DNA from: Persicaria tinctoria
Taxonomy: Eukaryota > Streptophyta > Magnoliopsida > Caryophyllales > Polygonaceae
Length of the DNA stretch: 64,000 bases
Assembly: GCA_037127255.1 (NCBI GenBank)
Contig: JBANSL010000002.1
Coordinates: 6,120,001 to 6,184,000 of the forward strand
Direction: 5' to 3'
Part shown: positions 47,101 to 58,000 of the stretch, one piece after another
How positions within the stretch are numbered: the first letter of the stretch is position 1
How the letters are laid out: each line of letters starts with the position of its first letter
Program-made: the position numbers and the translations under genes
Notes under the pieces: generated by a model
Seen by the model: only the letters and a program-made list of their open reading frames with translations
Databases searched by the model: none
What the model was told of the DNA's origin: nothing

Positions 47101-48976
47101 AGCCATATTAAAGTTTATGTCCGTGTGCATCCATTCATGTAAAAAGCAATTGATTATCTGGACTGAGGAATGGGCACAAGCCTTTAGCCTCTATTTATTT
47201 TCATGTCTGTTTCTAATCTTGCTACTTCTGTCCTGTTCATGCATTGAGTTTTTGCACTGCTATAATGCATTTTGAACGGTTGCATTTGTGTTTTTACCTT
47301 TCTGTTAAATAATTTATGTGAATTATCTACAGGTTGTTCGAGTCATTGTTCTGACGCTTAAAAACTTGCTTCCCAAAGGGAACTTTGGTGCCCAGATGGT
47401 TGATCTCGGATTGCCACAGATAGTTCAGAGTCTAAAATCACAGGCATGGAGTGATGAGGTGGGTTAAGTCCTCATTTTTGTGTTGGTCTCACTCTGATAC
47501 CTATTTAAAACAACTTGCCTGATAATGAACAGAAGTTGGAATGGATTTTGTAATATCGCTCTTGTTAGGTATTTCATCTCACTAATTAGAGTCTTACTTA
47601 TAAACTTGTTTCCCGAAGGGAACTTCTTTTTATTAGATAAGGATGAATTGTTAGAGAATAAATAGCTGTAAGCGTAGGACTGGGAGTCTGGGACAGTGGG
47701 GCTCTTATAATCTCAGATTCTCAGGGCCTCTTGGAAGAGCTTTGGATCACATGGTGGGCTGTGGGTGATCTAGAGATAAGGGTTGGTAGTTGAGGATTTG
47801 AGTGTTGGATGTGTTGGGTCATGGTTTGCTTGTTTGGGTTGGTGAGTGCTCAACCTCCATTAATGAATGTTTGAGGTTCATTCTTGAATTTCTCTTATTC
47901 TCCTTGGTTTGGACCTTGGGGGTTATGTTATTTTATCCTTAGTTACATTTTGGCATGTGGCATTGTTTTTTTTTTTTTAATAACAGCAACAATAGTGCAT
48001 AGTTCTTTCTCCAAGCAACTTTAATGAAATCTTAAGATCTCCAACACTCCAAATTCGCCTTTTTTCTGATAGGAAATTTTATACATAGCTTTTAGCTCCA
48101 GGTTGGTTCCTACTTTCTACTGCTTTCCTCAATATCTGGTTTCCATTTTCTCACCCTTCTGGTGATGTATAGTTAGACAGGAGGCGGCATATGAAATTTG
48201 TTGGTAAACATTTTTATTCACTTATTATATTGGATTAAAAGCACAGTTATCAGTATATGATCTTGTTTCTTTATTCCTGATTCATTGTTCTTCAAATTCA
48301 TTTGATCTTCCAGGACCTTTTGGAGGCATTGAATCAGTTAGAGGAAGGACTGAAGGATAACATCAAGAAAATGAGCTCGTTTGACAAGTATAAGCAGGAA
48401 GTCCTCCTGGGCCATCTCGACTGGTCTCCTGTGCATAAAGATATTTTCTTTTGGCGTGATAACATCACAAACTTCGAAGAAAATGATTTCCAGGTACTCT
48501 ATTTCGTATGCACTTGTACCTTTGATCTTTTCAATTAATCTGAAAGTATGTGGATTCAGAGAGCTGTTCTAACACTGTATTTATCTTACATTATCTTATT
48601 CCCTCATTTCTTCTTCCTGAATCATATTACCGCACCGATTCCTCTTGGCACACATTCTTGACTTTCAATACATTTTGATTACCTTCCTAGTTTTTCTTCA
48701 TAAATATCCTGCTTCTGTGTGATGCAGATTTTGCGAGTCCTAATCACCATATTGGACACATCCAATGATACTAGAGCACTCGCTGTAGCTTGCTTCGACA
48801 TCTCACAGTTTATCCAGCACCATCCAGCTGGGAGGGTCATAGTGAACAATCTAAAGGTGAAAGAGCGGGTGATGAAGTTAATGAGCCATGAAAATGCTGA
48901 AGTAACTAAGAATGCTTTGCTTTGCATTCAGAGGCTTTTCCTTGGAGCCAAGTATGCCAGCTTTCTTCAGGCTTGA
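44140..48976 (+). CDS. VHA-H: V-type proton ATPase subunit H
   Basis: Eleven exons: 44140-44175, 44795-44920, 45221-45323, 45427-45499, 45984-46049, 46158-46275, 46544-46705, 46841-46966, 47333-47458, 48314-48493 and 48728-48976. They give 454 residues, against 441 in Arabidopsis. Subunit H is the cytosolic V1 regulator that couples ATP hydrolysis to proton pumping at vacuole and Golgi membranes. Family matches run throughout: [109 protein letters not shown], and a C-terminus of [11 protein letters not shown]. The exon 4/5 junction is odd: the expected frame needs ...TTA AG|G TTG, but the genomic sequence is CTTAAGTTGAG, one G short of a normal GT donor. Either one base is missing from the sequence or splicing is non-canonical; a true frameshift would truncate the protein. 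Confidence 0.93.
47000..47023. repeat. 24 bp perfect palindrome in VHA-H intron
   Basis: Centred on TGTGCCCATGGGCACA, extending four bases further on each side. It lies 34 bp into the intron after exon 8. Confidence 0.8.
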
Positions 48977-49646
48977 TGTGTTGTGTATGTTGTTGCTTGT
49001 TGCTACTCCAGTTGAGTTTCTGAAGATTATTTAATTATTCAATAAAATTTACCATGTTTCGGTAAATCTTTTTCGGCTGACCACAAATAAATTTCAACAG
49101 AAATCCATGTTTCTGTATCTATTGTTCCGGCATCTTTGTGAGCTAGCTTCGGTGAGTATGTCTTTCATATGGTTGTAAATCCATATCTGTCATGAAACCT
49201 TTTTATGTAGATCTTACGTAGCTTAAAGTTGTAGATCTATGAAAGTTTTATTTGAAACCCACGTACTGGTTAAGAAACTAGTGTTGCTATGTTTTTGGTG
49301 TCCAAAAAGACCTTTTTAGAGACCTAGATTGTGTAGATTAACTTAAAATGAAAGAGCAGTTTGAGCAGTTCAATGACAGGGAGGAAACTTCAGTAACCTA
49401 GAAGCTGATGCTTGATAGTAGCTTTTTCATATACTCAACAATGCATAACGTGTGTTTACTAAATCTGGAGGAAATATCTTAGAAGATAGATTAGAACAGA
49501 TTCATTCAAGGTGGTAAATGTCAAAAACCAGACTTGTGCACCCAAATGTTGTAACCTCCTGGGTATCTCTTAATAGGAAATAGGAAACATCAACCCAAAG
49601 TTCAACACTAGGCATCTCTTAATTCAATCGTACAAACCTAAAACGT
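48977..49646. other. Spacer between convergent VHA-H and MAM33 genes
   Basis: 670 bp holding the two 3' UTRs. AATAAA at about 49040 could be a VHA-H polyadenylation signal. Nothing else is recognised. Confidence 0.5.
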
Positions 49647-50690
49647 TCATGCCTTGACAAATTGCTTCAGTTCGTTGAGCCATTTCAAGTACTCTTTGTT
49701 GTCTTTGTTGATCATGTACTCATGCAAGAAATTGGTTGTGCTCGGCTTGATACCCCTGATCTCGAGGTACTTGTGGAATGCTTTTTGCAAATTTTCATCC
49801 AAATCCCTTCAACAAAAGAAAGCAATAAAGGCAAAATTGCAGCAAACCACCCTTTAAATAGGGTAGTTTGCAAGAAACCACCCTTTAAATTTTATTTTGC
49901 AGTAAACCACCCTTTAAATATAGTAGGTTGCAAAAAACCACCCTTTAAAATACATTCATTTAAAAAATGCCACCCATCAACACTTTTAATTAAAAATCTA
50001 TTAAGTAATCCAAAATTACCCCTTTGCCCCCCCAAAATATATATTACTCACCCTGTCTTATAATTTAGGTCGTTTGAGTTTTTGACACGCTGTTTAATGT
50101 GTTCAAAACTCTATAAAATATAAACTTTTTTATAAAAAAAATTACAAATAATTTCAAACTTATTACCGGAATTATGAGACGGAGTATATTTCAAGGTTGT
50201 TAAAAAAAACAAATTGTATTTGTATGCTTTTAATTACAATCTACTGAATGTCATTACATCTGAAATCTCTACTTTTTCATTTCTCAAACATTATGTTTGA
50301 AATCCTTGAAATCTATATTTAAATCTTTATATATTAAATGAAATCTATATCTAGTATGTATTAATTTATAAAAATTTAAGATGATGCGTAATTTATATGT
50401 ACTATTAATATATAAATCTTTATGATGATTTTTCATAACCCATTTTTTTTTTGGGGAATCCCATAACCAATTTATTTTTAGGTGTTTTAAACAATAAGTT
50501 TCAATTACAATTATATTTTAAAAATTCTTTAAGATATTCTACATTTTTTAACCCAATGAATTTAATTCAATACATTGAATTAATATATAATCTATATCTA
50601 TATCAATACATTAAAAATGATTATATATTAATTCAATCGCTATATTGATAACGTAAAAATATAACAAAATTTTCTTTCTAAAAACCTTAA

Positions 50691-50735
<45 letters not shown>

Positions 50736-52199
50736 TATACTATTTACTTAATTTTTTTTAATAAAAAGTGATGATGGGTGGTGTTTTTTAAATTAATGTA
50801 TTTTAAAGGGTGGTTTCCTGCAAACTATTATATTTAAAGGGTGGTTTGCCGCAAAATAAAATTTAAAGGGTGGTTTCTTGCAAACTACCCTATTTAAAGG
50901 GTGGTTTCCTGCAATTTTGCCAAGCAATAAAAGAAGACGTTAGACTCTAGCATGACACTTGGGTAAAGAAAAGGTCCATTCAAATGGAATGCAAATGCTT
51001 ACGAAAATTCAGGGCCCTCATAAGCAATATTATCTTCGGAGATTTCTGGGTTCTTCATAGAGAGTGCGTCAATGGTGATTTCATCGGGGAAGGCAGTGCA
51101 GGAAAACTCGAGGATGGCTCCATTGCTTTTCTCTACTCTCACAGTGAGTGGCACATTAGAGTCATTGCCCTCCTCCTCATCATTGCCGTCATCACCGGTC
51201 ACAAGATTAGGCATGCTCACTTCCACAGTAATGGTTTCACCATCATACTCTCTTTCAAGTGTTATGATAGCCTCACCAGGAATGTCCTCAATTTTGAAGG
51301 GGAAACCCTCTGGAGGGTTCACAGACTGCAAATTCACTGTAATTAGTCCTCATAAACTGCAAGACAAATATATCTACAGGACGAAAAGAATGATATATAA
51401 TGCTCCATATGCACTGATCATGAATGCAATTTCTTCCAAATCAAATGAATCAAATGCTTTACCTATTTACTATGTCAATGAAAATTGAAAGTATGCCAAA
51501 TCAGATGAATCAATATGTATATCTATTGTTGATGAAAGTAAGACAAACCAAATGCTTTATGAACAATGACAAATGGTATTCTTATTCAATCTAACAAGAT
51601 ACCTATTAACATAGCAAAATTGAGTAACAGCACAGATCACCAGCAAATGAAGGAAGCAAAACATGAGCAACCCCGGCAAAATTTAGATATTGAAGCTCTT
51701 CATTTGTATGCAATGGAAGGTTTCTCTTTGGAGCACAATCTGTTATTACTCCGATAAACAACCTTTCCACTTCCCTCTTTGAAGTGATTTCTGATTCAAA
51801 TTGATGCAGGTCGTCATTGAAGAGAATGAAAATAGCAATTTGATTGTTACTTACCTCTTCCTCCTCATTCGCTTCAACAGCGCACTGGATCTCCGACTGA
51901 ATCACCTCGAGAAGCTTCTTATCGGAAGCCGACGAGTATTGGCGGGAGCTAGGAAAGCAAGCCGCCGGCGCCGTCCAGCGGCTGGGTTGGTGAGAGAAAC
52001 TCCCACGGCTGACGAAAGAGGTTGCGGCGGCGATATGGCGGAGCCTCTGGCCTGCCACAGACCGAGCCGCTAGAGCCACGGTGGAAGCCGACCTCCGTAG
52101 GATCCCAGTGAGAGCCATTTTTGGAAGCGAGAGAGCTGAAATTGGAGAAACTAGGGTTTTGGAAGGGTTTATGGTGAATCGAGGAAGCAACAGAGCCAT
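49647..52199 (-). CDS. Mitochondrial p32/MAM33-family acidic protein
   Basis: Three exons in coding order (plus coordinates): 51855-52199, 51003-51325 and 49647-49806, giving 275 residues. The N-terminus is rich in Arg, Ser and Ala with few acids, a typical mitochondrial presequence. The mature part starts near SASDKKLLEVIQSEI and shows the mitochondrial glycoprotein (p32/gC1qBP/MAM33) pattern: FPFKIEDIPGEAIITL, an acidic loop (DDGNDEEEGND), ILEFSCTAFPDEI, and AFHKYLEIRGIKPSTTNFLH with YLKWLNELKQFV at the end. Plant members such as At2g39795 are matrix proteins linked to oxidative phosphorylation. The start at 52199 is chosen because the frame is open from there; the Met at residue 28 is an alternative. 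Intron 2 holds a 1.1 kb MITE. Confidence 0.9.
49830..50921. mobile_element. Mutator-like MITE in MAM33 intron 2
   Basis: Starts GGCAAAATTGCAGCAAACCA and ends with its near-exact complement TGGTTTCCTGCAATTTTGCC. AAGCAATAAA occurs directly on both sides (49820-49829 and 50922-50931), a 10 bp target duplication typical of Mutator-like elements. Each terminal arm is ~130 bp and contains four spaced copies of CCACCCTTTAAA or its complement. The interior is AT-rich with an (AT)n run at ~50696-50731 and a nested Stowaway. Length is 1092 bp with no transposase. Confidence 0.85.
50047..50184. mobile_element. Stowaway-like MITE nested in the larger MITE
   Basis: Starts CTCACCCTGTCTTATAATTT and ends GGAATTATGAGACGGAG, flanked by TA on both sides. 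The ends are imperfect inverted repeats with the Stowaway pattern. Length is 138 bp. Confidence 0.6.
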
Positions 52200-52389
52200 T
52201 CCAGAAAGCGAGAGATGAAACAGATTTTATATACATTGATTTTCCCATTTTGCCCCTGTTTTTTAACGTATTAACAAAATTGGGCAAACGTTGCCTGCCT
52301 CATTCAGTCATTCGTCTTTCATTTGTTTCAGAGCACCCAAAAACCCTAAGCAGAGATACCAGGAGGAAGACAGCCAACACTGGAGAGAG
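52200..52389. promoter_or_regulatory. Bidirectional promoter between two mitochondrial-protein genes
   Basis: Only 190 bp separate the start codons of the divergent MAM33-type and PPR genes. Both transcripts must therefore start within, or overlap, this interval. It includes TTTTCCCATTTTGCCCC on the plus strand. No TATA box in a convincing position is visible. Confidence 0.65.
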
Positions 52390-54150
52390 ATGTGGAGGTC
52401 TGTATCAATAGCAAGATCTTCCTTGTTAAGGAGAGCTGGATCGAAGGTTGTTTCTCTCCGCAATCAATCTCAGGTACTTTCCAAAACCCTCCCCTCTAAA
52501 CCCAACCAATCTCATTTCGCTTCGGCAGCTGCTTTCCCTGCAAATCCGCTATCGCAAAACCCTAGGTTTTTCTCTCTTTCCACGCTAGACCATAGCGATC
52601 CGGAACCGGAGGATGGATTGCCAGATGTTGAGAAGATCGATGGGGATGCTGTGTTTGGGGAGGCTAAAGTTGGGAAGAATGAATCGGAAGGTTTGTGGTT
52701 AGGTTTGAATGAAATTAAGGAAAATAGTGATGAGTTGATGGATATTTTTGGCTCGATTGAACAGCCGATTGGAGAGAGTGATGAGCTAGGGAATGCGATT
52801 GATGCTGAAAAGCTTGAGAAAGTGCTGTCTTTGTTGCAGAGCAGTGTAGATGAAACCTTAGAATCGAGTCTCGGTGGGCTGAAGTTGAGTCTGAATGAAG
52901 AGTTTGTCTTGAGAGTGCTTGAAACTCCGCTTGTTCCAGGGGGTGCTTTGATAAGGTTCTTCAGATGGGCTGTGGAGAAGGAGGGGGTTCCGATGACTAC
53001 CCCTGTTGTTGATGCTCTTGTTCGTGGTGTCTGCCAGAATGTGAAGAGGAATGACTCATATGCCCTGTGGGATTTGATCAAGGAAATTGGAGTGAAGGAA
53101 AGTGGCCTGCTGAATGCCGAAATTCTCAATGATTTGATCTCTTCGCTCTCGAAACTCGGAAAGGGAAAGGCCGCGTATGAGGTTTTCAACAAGTTTGAGG
53201 AATTCGGCTGTGTCCCTAATTCTGATACTTACTATAGTACCATTGAGGCTCTCTGCAGGAGGTCTATATACAGCTGGGCTTCATTGGTTGCTAACAAAAT
53301 GCTTGATTCTGGGATTCTCCCCGACAGTGCAAAGATTGGTCAAATTATGTTCTTCTTTTGCAAGGGCAAAAAATCTAAAGAAGCTCATTTGATCTATATC
53401 TCTGTGAAAGAGAGAAGGGGAGACCTTCCACAAAATGCAGTTAAGTTCTTGATCAGTGCTCTAGCCCGTGTGGATGAGACTGTGGGCCTAGCCCTGGAAA
53501 TGTTGGATGACTTGTCACCTGAGGCACGGAAACGTGCAACTACTCAGTACCATCATGTGGTTCAGGGTTTGTGCAGGACGAAAAGCGTTGATAGGGCAAA
53601 AGAGCTGCTGCAGAAGATGGTTGAGACCGGCCCTCCTCCTGGAAATCCGGTGTTCAATTCTGTAATAGGCGGCCTTTCGAAAGCTGGGGATATCGATGAT
53701 GCAGTGGCAACCCTTAGACTTATGCAGAGAAGGGGACTGAAGCCTGATGTTTACACTTACAGTGTCATAATGAGTGGATATGCCAAGGGGGGTCAGATGG
53801 ATGAGGCTTGTAAGCTATTAAACGAAGCCAAAAAGGAGCACGCTAAACTCTGTCCAGCAACTTTCCACACCCTCATTCGAGGATACTGCAAGCTTGAGGA
53901 TTACGACAAAGCAGTGAAGCTATTGAGCGAAATGAAGAATTATGGAGTGGAGCCTAATGTGGACGAATACAATAAGCTCATTCAATCGCTTTGCTTGGAA
54001 GCTTTGGATTGGAGAAGAGCTGAGAAGTTACTGGAGGAAATGAAAGCGAAGGGTTTATTTCTCCCCGGGATCTCGAGGGCTCTTATAAACGCAGTTAAAG
54101 AGATGGAACAAGAGGCATTAACAAATGTAGAAGCCAGTGTTGAGGCTTAG
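52390..54150 (+). CDS. Mitochondrial P-class PPR protein (At3g02650-like)
   Basis: Intronless gene of 586 residues from the ATG at 52390. The frame is open further upstream to 52291 but without another ATG. The N-terminus (MWRSVSIARSSLLRRAGSKV) is basic and serine-rich, a mitochondrial presequence. From about residue 280 there are at least six 35-residue pentatricopeptide repeats of the P class, for example TYYSTIEALCRRSIYSWASL, NPVFNSVIGGLSKAGDIDDA, VYTYSVIMSGYAKGGQMDEA, TFHTLIRGYCKLEDYDKAV and DEYNKLIQSLC. No E, DYW or SMR extension is present. P-class proteins usually bind organelle RNA to stabilise, cleave or translate it. It looks like Arabidopsis At3g02650, as I recall it. The RNA target cannot be inferred here. 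Confidence 0.9.
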   Translation: MWRSVSIARSSLLRRAGSKVVSLRNQSQVLSKTLPSKPNQSHFASAAAFPANPLSQNPRFFSLSTLDHSDPEPEDGLPDVEKIDGDAVFGEAKVGKNESEGLWLGLNEIKENSDELMDIFGSIEQPIGESDELGNAIDAEKLEKVLSLLQSSVDETLESSLGGLKLSLNEEFVLRVLETPLVPGGALIRFFRWAVEKEGVPMTTPVVDALVRGVCQNVKRNDSYALWDLIKEIGVKESGLLNAEILNDLISSLSKLGKGKAAYEVFNKFEEFGCVPNSDTYYSTIEALCRRSIYSWASLVANKMLDSGILPDSAKIGQIMFFFCKGKKSKEAHLIYISVKERRGDLPQNAVKFLISALARVDETVGLALEMLDDLSPEARKRATTQYHHVVQGLCRTKSVDRAKELLQKMVETGPPPGNPVFNSVIGGLSKAGDIDDAVATLRLMQRRGLKPDVYTYSVIMSGYAKGGQMDEACKLLNEAKKEHAKLCPATFHTLIRGYCKLEDYDKAVKLLSEMKNYGVEPNVDEYNKLIQSLCLEALDWRRAEKLLEEMKAKGLFLPGISRALINAVKEMEQEALTNVEASVEA

Positions 54151-55039
54151 GTTTCTTTGGGCGACGACAGTGTGCTTTGACATGAAAGAAGTGCAGGTCA
54201 TCCTCTTTTTGTTTTCTGGTTTCTTAGTTTTGTTTATTAGAACTTGGGAATATTCCAATCTGGAGGCTATGTTTTCACCCTTTTGCTGTACCTGTTTATT
54301 TTACATGATGATAAAGCTATCAAACTCGGCGAAAGGAGGAGTTGATTCTCTGGTTTTGTAAGAGTTCATTTTAGTAGCTAAAGCTTTATAATTGATTCTT
54401 TTCGATCATACAGAGCATTTGCTGTTGTAAAACACCAAATAACTTCATGCTTTCGTTATGATTATACAACGAAGCATTTGAGTATTTGCTGTTGCATCGT
54501 ATATCATGGCACTTGGAACGTTTTAATCCAGAGCATTCCGGGAAAAGCTTTGCCCCATCTCAGATGAACTTCTGTAGTTTGGTTTGGGATGCCAATTTAC
54601 TTTAGATCTAATAAAACTGATTCATACAACTCCTCTCATTTAGCTTACAAGTATCATCAGTTTGAATTTTTCTTTTTTTATTGTTTTTAATTCCGATTCT
54701 GAGATGAAAATTTTTGGAAAACAAAGCGAGTTTTATGCTACAACGAACCAAAATTGGAACAGAATCGCGCAACCCTCTGAATGATAACAACGAACATGCA
54801 AGTAGTGGCCCCGGTAACGAAGACCATCTTACAAATATGTACACAAATAAAACCTATATTAACAATAGGGTTATCGCCGATGGCTACCACGATGATATCG
54901 TGTTAAGCTACAGAATAACAATGGAGGAGGATAAATCAAGGAGAAACCCCAAAGCTGAGCTAATTTTAACTACCTAGTTTTACCACGGATGTAAGTTAGC
55001 TGTGTCTTTCCGTTGGCTATGGAGTATGGATGGAAGGAA
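54151..55039. other. Spacer between convergent PPR and SYN4 genes
   Basis: About 890 bp holding both 3' UTRs. AATAAA near 54608 could serve the PPR transcript. No other gene or mobile element is recognised. Confidence 0.5.
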
Positions 55040-58000
55040 TCAGAAGTCTGACTTCAACAACCTTGCTCGAGGCTTGATGCCAACGTTGCCAAAAGCAACC
55101 GGTTGCTCCACGTGGATGTAATCTCGGGTTTTAAGGACCTGCATATCAGGTTATTAGTGATATGGGCTGCAAATAAGACATGATTTGATCATCCACACAC
55201 GTTAACTGCTTGAATCTACTTGATATAGCATGAGGCAGCATTGAAATCTATGTATAGCATAAGAAGGCATACCAATGTCTCAAAAAACATTCTTGAGGCT
55301 TCTTTTCGAGTTTTATGAGCCACTAGATTGTCAAGGTGAAGACCCGTTCTTCCATGCTGAGCTTCTTTTTGAAACAAGACTTGAAGATAGTTGGCAACAG
55401 CTCTGCTTACACAAGACAAAATCAGTTAATTGGCAACAGCACTCGGTCAAGGGTGATTAGACTAAATACAGGTCAGAGCCCATCTGTCCAGATTCCAGCC
55501 ATGAAATTTTTTCAAGGCGGGCCATGACATTTCTTAATCAAGAAAGAAGTACAACAAAACTCAGGCATACGCACCTGGTACGAGTGGACCAACCACTATT
55601 ATCAAGAATTTGAGATCCTTCGGCATTAGGCACACCGTTCTCATCTTCTTGAGCAATTTCATCATCATCAAAATTCAAAAAATCTGGAAGGTGACAGAGT
55701 ACTCGGGGTTATAAAGTTGAGCATTCTAGAAAAAAAACTCAACCACGCTAACAAAGTAACAATCATTATAAAAAAGATGATGTCTATCCAAAAGATAAAG
55801 ATGAAGATGAAGAAAGTTAAGCTCCTCTAAACTACTAGTAGCATCAAGATGTATGAAAGCTATCATAAAAAAGCTTGTGAAGGAATAAACTATACACCAT
55901 TATGTGACAATAGACTTGATCAAGCTTCTCAAACAATTAAGAAAGGAATCCCACCTTTTTTGCACTTTGGATCTCATAATTATCACATAATTTCAATATA
56001 GAGCATGCATTAAATCAAGCGATGAAAAGGTTAGCAATTCAATTAGTTAACAGGAAAGAAAATTCACCTGTGTCATGCTCAAATACATCTGCTTCCAAGT
56101 CCTGTGTCACAGACATTAAAGGGGGGTGAGTATCAAAGCATCAAGATTGAGATTTTTTTTTTCATTTGCTTATTATCTAGAATTGGAGACTGTGTATAAA
56201 GCTGGCTAAGAATACATTGTTTCTTTAAAAGCCCAAAAGATGAGTAGTTTCATTGACCCATTCATCAAAATATAACATCTAGTTTGCAAATGGTCATGAT
56301 AAAATGCCCACATTTGCCTATCATGTACCATTGTGTTGAAACCTTTCTAAAAAACACTGCAAGTCTTCCACTGATACACATGATACACCCCAATGTTTGA
56401 AATGATGCTTGAAATGAAAAGCAATTTGGTGCTTACACTTAAATTTCCATGGGTAGGACGGTCAGAAGCACTGGCATTAACCTCCGTGAACATTTGCGAT
56501 TCGGCAAACTGATTCTCGGGATTCATTACCTCAAAGAAAACAACGTTTCCTGTCCCCGACTCCCCTCCTACAGGATTCGAAGATTCAATCTCCAAATCCT
56601 CTTTCTGATAGTCTAAATGCGGGTCTGTATCATCATATTTCAGGTCAGATTCAGGGAACTCAGCCTTATTTACTGTCCCATCTTCATCTCCTACAGGATT
56701 TGAAGATTCAATCTCCAAATTCTCTCTCTGATGGTCTAAAGGCAGGTCCCTATCATTATAATTCAGATCAGATTCAGGGAACTCCGCCTTATCTACTGTC
56801 TCATGCTCGTTCATTCTGCCTTCATCCGATACCCTCTCTTCATTAATAATATTTTCATCAATGACAGGTAAAGAACAATCTGGGAGAGGATTAGTTATAG
56901 GCACAACGTCATCACTAATAGGATCTGGTTCTCTACTGCACTCCATTTCTGTTTCCATTTCAATTCTGTTATCGGAAACAGCAAGTAGTGAATGTGTATG
57001 TCCAGCTTCACCACTAGTCATTCTCTCATATTCCAGAGCATTATCGCCAACATCAGAAGATTCCCTTATGTTAGACTGAATTGAAATACACTCTGCAGGT
57101 TGTTGAGCACTAACGTCCTTAGCTATTGAAGGCGTATGTCCAACTTCGCCACCAGTTATTCCCTCATTTTCCAGAGCATTACCACTAACACCAGAAGATT
57201 CTCTTATTTTAGAATGAATTGAAATGCATTCTGCAGGTTGTTGAGCACTCTCATCTCTAGCTACTGGTATACTAGGGCCCTGGAATTCAGTTTCTCCTCC
57301 TACTATCGACTTTACTGGGGACCCAGTCATGTCTGGTGCACTAGACTGTGTTTTGTTTTCCTCATCCTGCAGCAACTTGGTTTGTCTCACGTCAAATGGT
57401 TGACAGTGCAAAGAAATTAATTCAGCTGACATCCCTGCAAATAGAATAAAAATATTTATGAGTAGAACAAAAGAAGAAAACAATAAAAGATTAAAAAAAA
57501 AAACCTCTTTAGATGGACAAACATCTGCAACAACGAATGGCAAGATAAGAGAGAAGTTTCTATTCGACTTAATAATTTAGCTCAAAGGAAAAAATAACTT
57601 GTTGCTGATGCCAAACAACATTTTGCAATTGCCCACCTGTGAATATGGGTTCATGAAATATTTCATCCTCCAAAAATTGTTTCTGAAGAATCCATATTTC
57701 AGGGTGAGTAGAGGGAGCCTTCTTTCTCACACGGCGGATATCTTCAGTCGTTACCAACTGCTGACGTATTGTGCTGCACATAGCAAGACAAACAAGGTTT
57801 TGAACTATTAATAAATATAACAAAGCTTTTCAAAGACGTTTTTTATGCTACTAACTGCTAATCACAAATTGTTTCAAAATGGCCACGTGAATTACATACT
57901 CGCCATGTAAGACCATAGAATCATCTACAAGCACCTTCCTTTTATGAGCAGCAGAACGCGGAGTACGTCGGGGGCGTTTGGAAGAGGGCAAGTCAAATGT

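Noticed and set aside
49845..49960. CRISPR-like spaced repeats (CCACCCTTTAAA)
   Set aside because: The copies are in the arms of a MITE with inverted counterparts at the other end, in a plant nuclear genome.
50999..51488. Plus-strand open frames of 120 and 138 residues
   Set aside because: They are antisense to exon 2 of the MAM33-type gene.
52512..53192. 226-residue minus-strand open frame
   Set aside because: It is antisense to the intronless PPR gene.
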